Positions 6,558 to 6,637 of a stretch of DNA of 6,637 nt are shown here, in pieces. The translations under genes and the position numbers were made by a program. This DNA is from Acidobacteriota bacterium (lineage in GTDB: Bacteria; Acidobacteriota; Vicinamibacteria; Vicinamibacterales; SCN-69-37), in the NCBI GenBank assembly GCA_024653875.1, contig JANLHE010000531.1:1-6637 (forward strand), read 5' to 3'. Each line of letters starts with the position of its first letter. Position 1 is the stretch's first letter. Below the pieces are notes generated by a model that was not told where the DNA came from, made no database searches, and saw only the letters and a list, made by a program, of their open reading frames with translations.

Positions 6558-6637
6558 ATGGCCAAGAAGACGCTTCCGAAGAAATCATCCAAAAAAGCCG
6601 CCAAGTCCGCCCGGCGCCCCGCCCGGCCAGCCGCCCG
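6558..6637 (+). CDS. N-terminus of a Lys/Ala/Arg-rich basic protein, unidentified (partial, runs off window)
   Basis: From ATG at 6558, 26 codons are open to the window edge, reading MAKKTLPKKSSKKAAKSARR and then PARPAA. The segment is very basic and looks disordered, with KK-x-x-KKAAK patterns. Such N-terminal tails occur in histone H1-like and HU-like DNA-binding proteins, in DksA/TraR-type zinc-finger proteins of some high-GC bacteria, and in some RNA-binding proteins; the visible part cannot separate these. The gene is divergent from rpsA, with 150 nt between the two starts. Coding status is supported by the strong Shine-Dalgarno and the non-random composition; function is unknown. Confidence 0.7.
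   Translation, partial: MAKKTLPKKSSKKAAKSARRPARPAA

Noticed and set aside
1..6637. CRISPR arrays, tRNA or rRNA genes, insertion sequences and defence genes.
   Set aside because: Coding sequence fills nearly the whole window. I saw no regularly spaced short repeats outside the S1 domains, no tRNA-like cloverleaf and no transposase-like protein.

Overview
The window is a high-GC bacterial chromosome segment (by eye roughly two thirds G+C). It holds three genes on the minus strand and the first codons of a divergent gene on the plus strand. The large Omp85 barrel protein with a signal peptide, followed by a TamB-like protein, shows a diderm (two-membrane) organism. The style of the ribosomal protein S1 and the pairing with Omp85/TamB would fit Acidobacteriota, perhaps class Vicinamibacteria. 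That placement is an impression from protein style, not a demonstrated assignment.

Layout in minus-strand transcription order (right to left): (a) a sigma70-type promoter at 6530-6501; (b) the S1 gene (rpsA), from about 6407 down to 4647, with six S1 domains; (c) a near-textbook intrinsic terminator, a 13-bp perfect stem with an 8-T tract, at 4623-4588; (d) a 54-nt gap containing an 8-bp inverted repeat and a good Shine-Dalgarno; (e) an Omp85-family outer-membrane protein of 643 aa with three POTRA domains and a barrel (TamA-like), 4533-2602; (f) a TamB/AsmA-like envelope protein starting at 2612, overlapping the previous gene by 11 nt. Gene (f) stays open for 870 codons until it leaves the window at base 1. 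On the plus strand, a gene with a strong Shine-Dalgarno begins at 6558 and leaves the window after 26 codons of Lys/Ala/Arg-rich sequence.

How the parts work together: S1 is a translation-initiation factor of the 30S subunit and is apparently its own transcription unit. The Omp85 + TamB pair looks like a complete translocation and assembly module (TAM): an outer-membrane barrel with periplasmic POTRA domains, and an inner-membrane-anchored beta-rich protein that spans the periplasm. Such pairs are linked to outer-membrane protein insertion and to phospholipid transport. The start/stop overlap suggests the two are translationally coupled.

I did not find a novel system. The most unusual points are regulatory. 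The S1 -10 element lies on a symmetric AT-rich core that could fire in both directions. The omp85-tamB pair starts only 54 nt after a strong terminator with no obvious promoter between. The S1 gene also carries a 27-nt exact direct repeat between adjacent domains.
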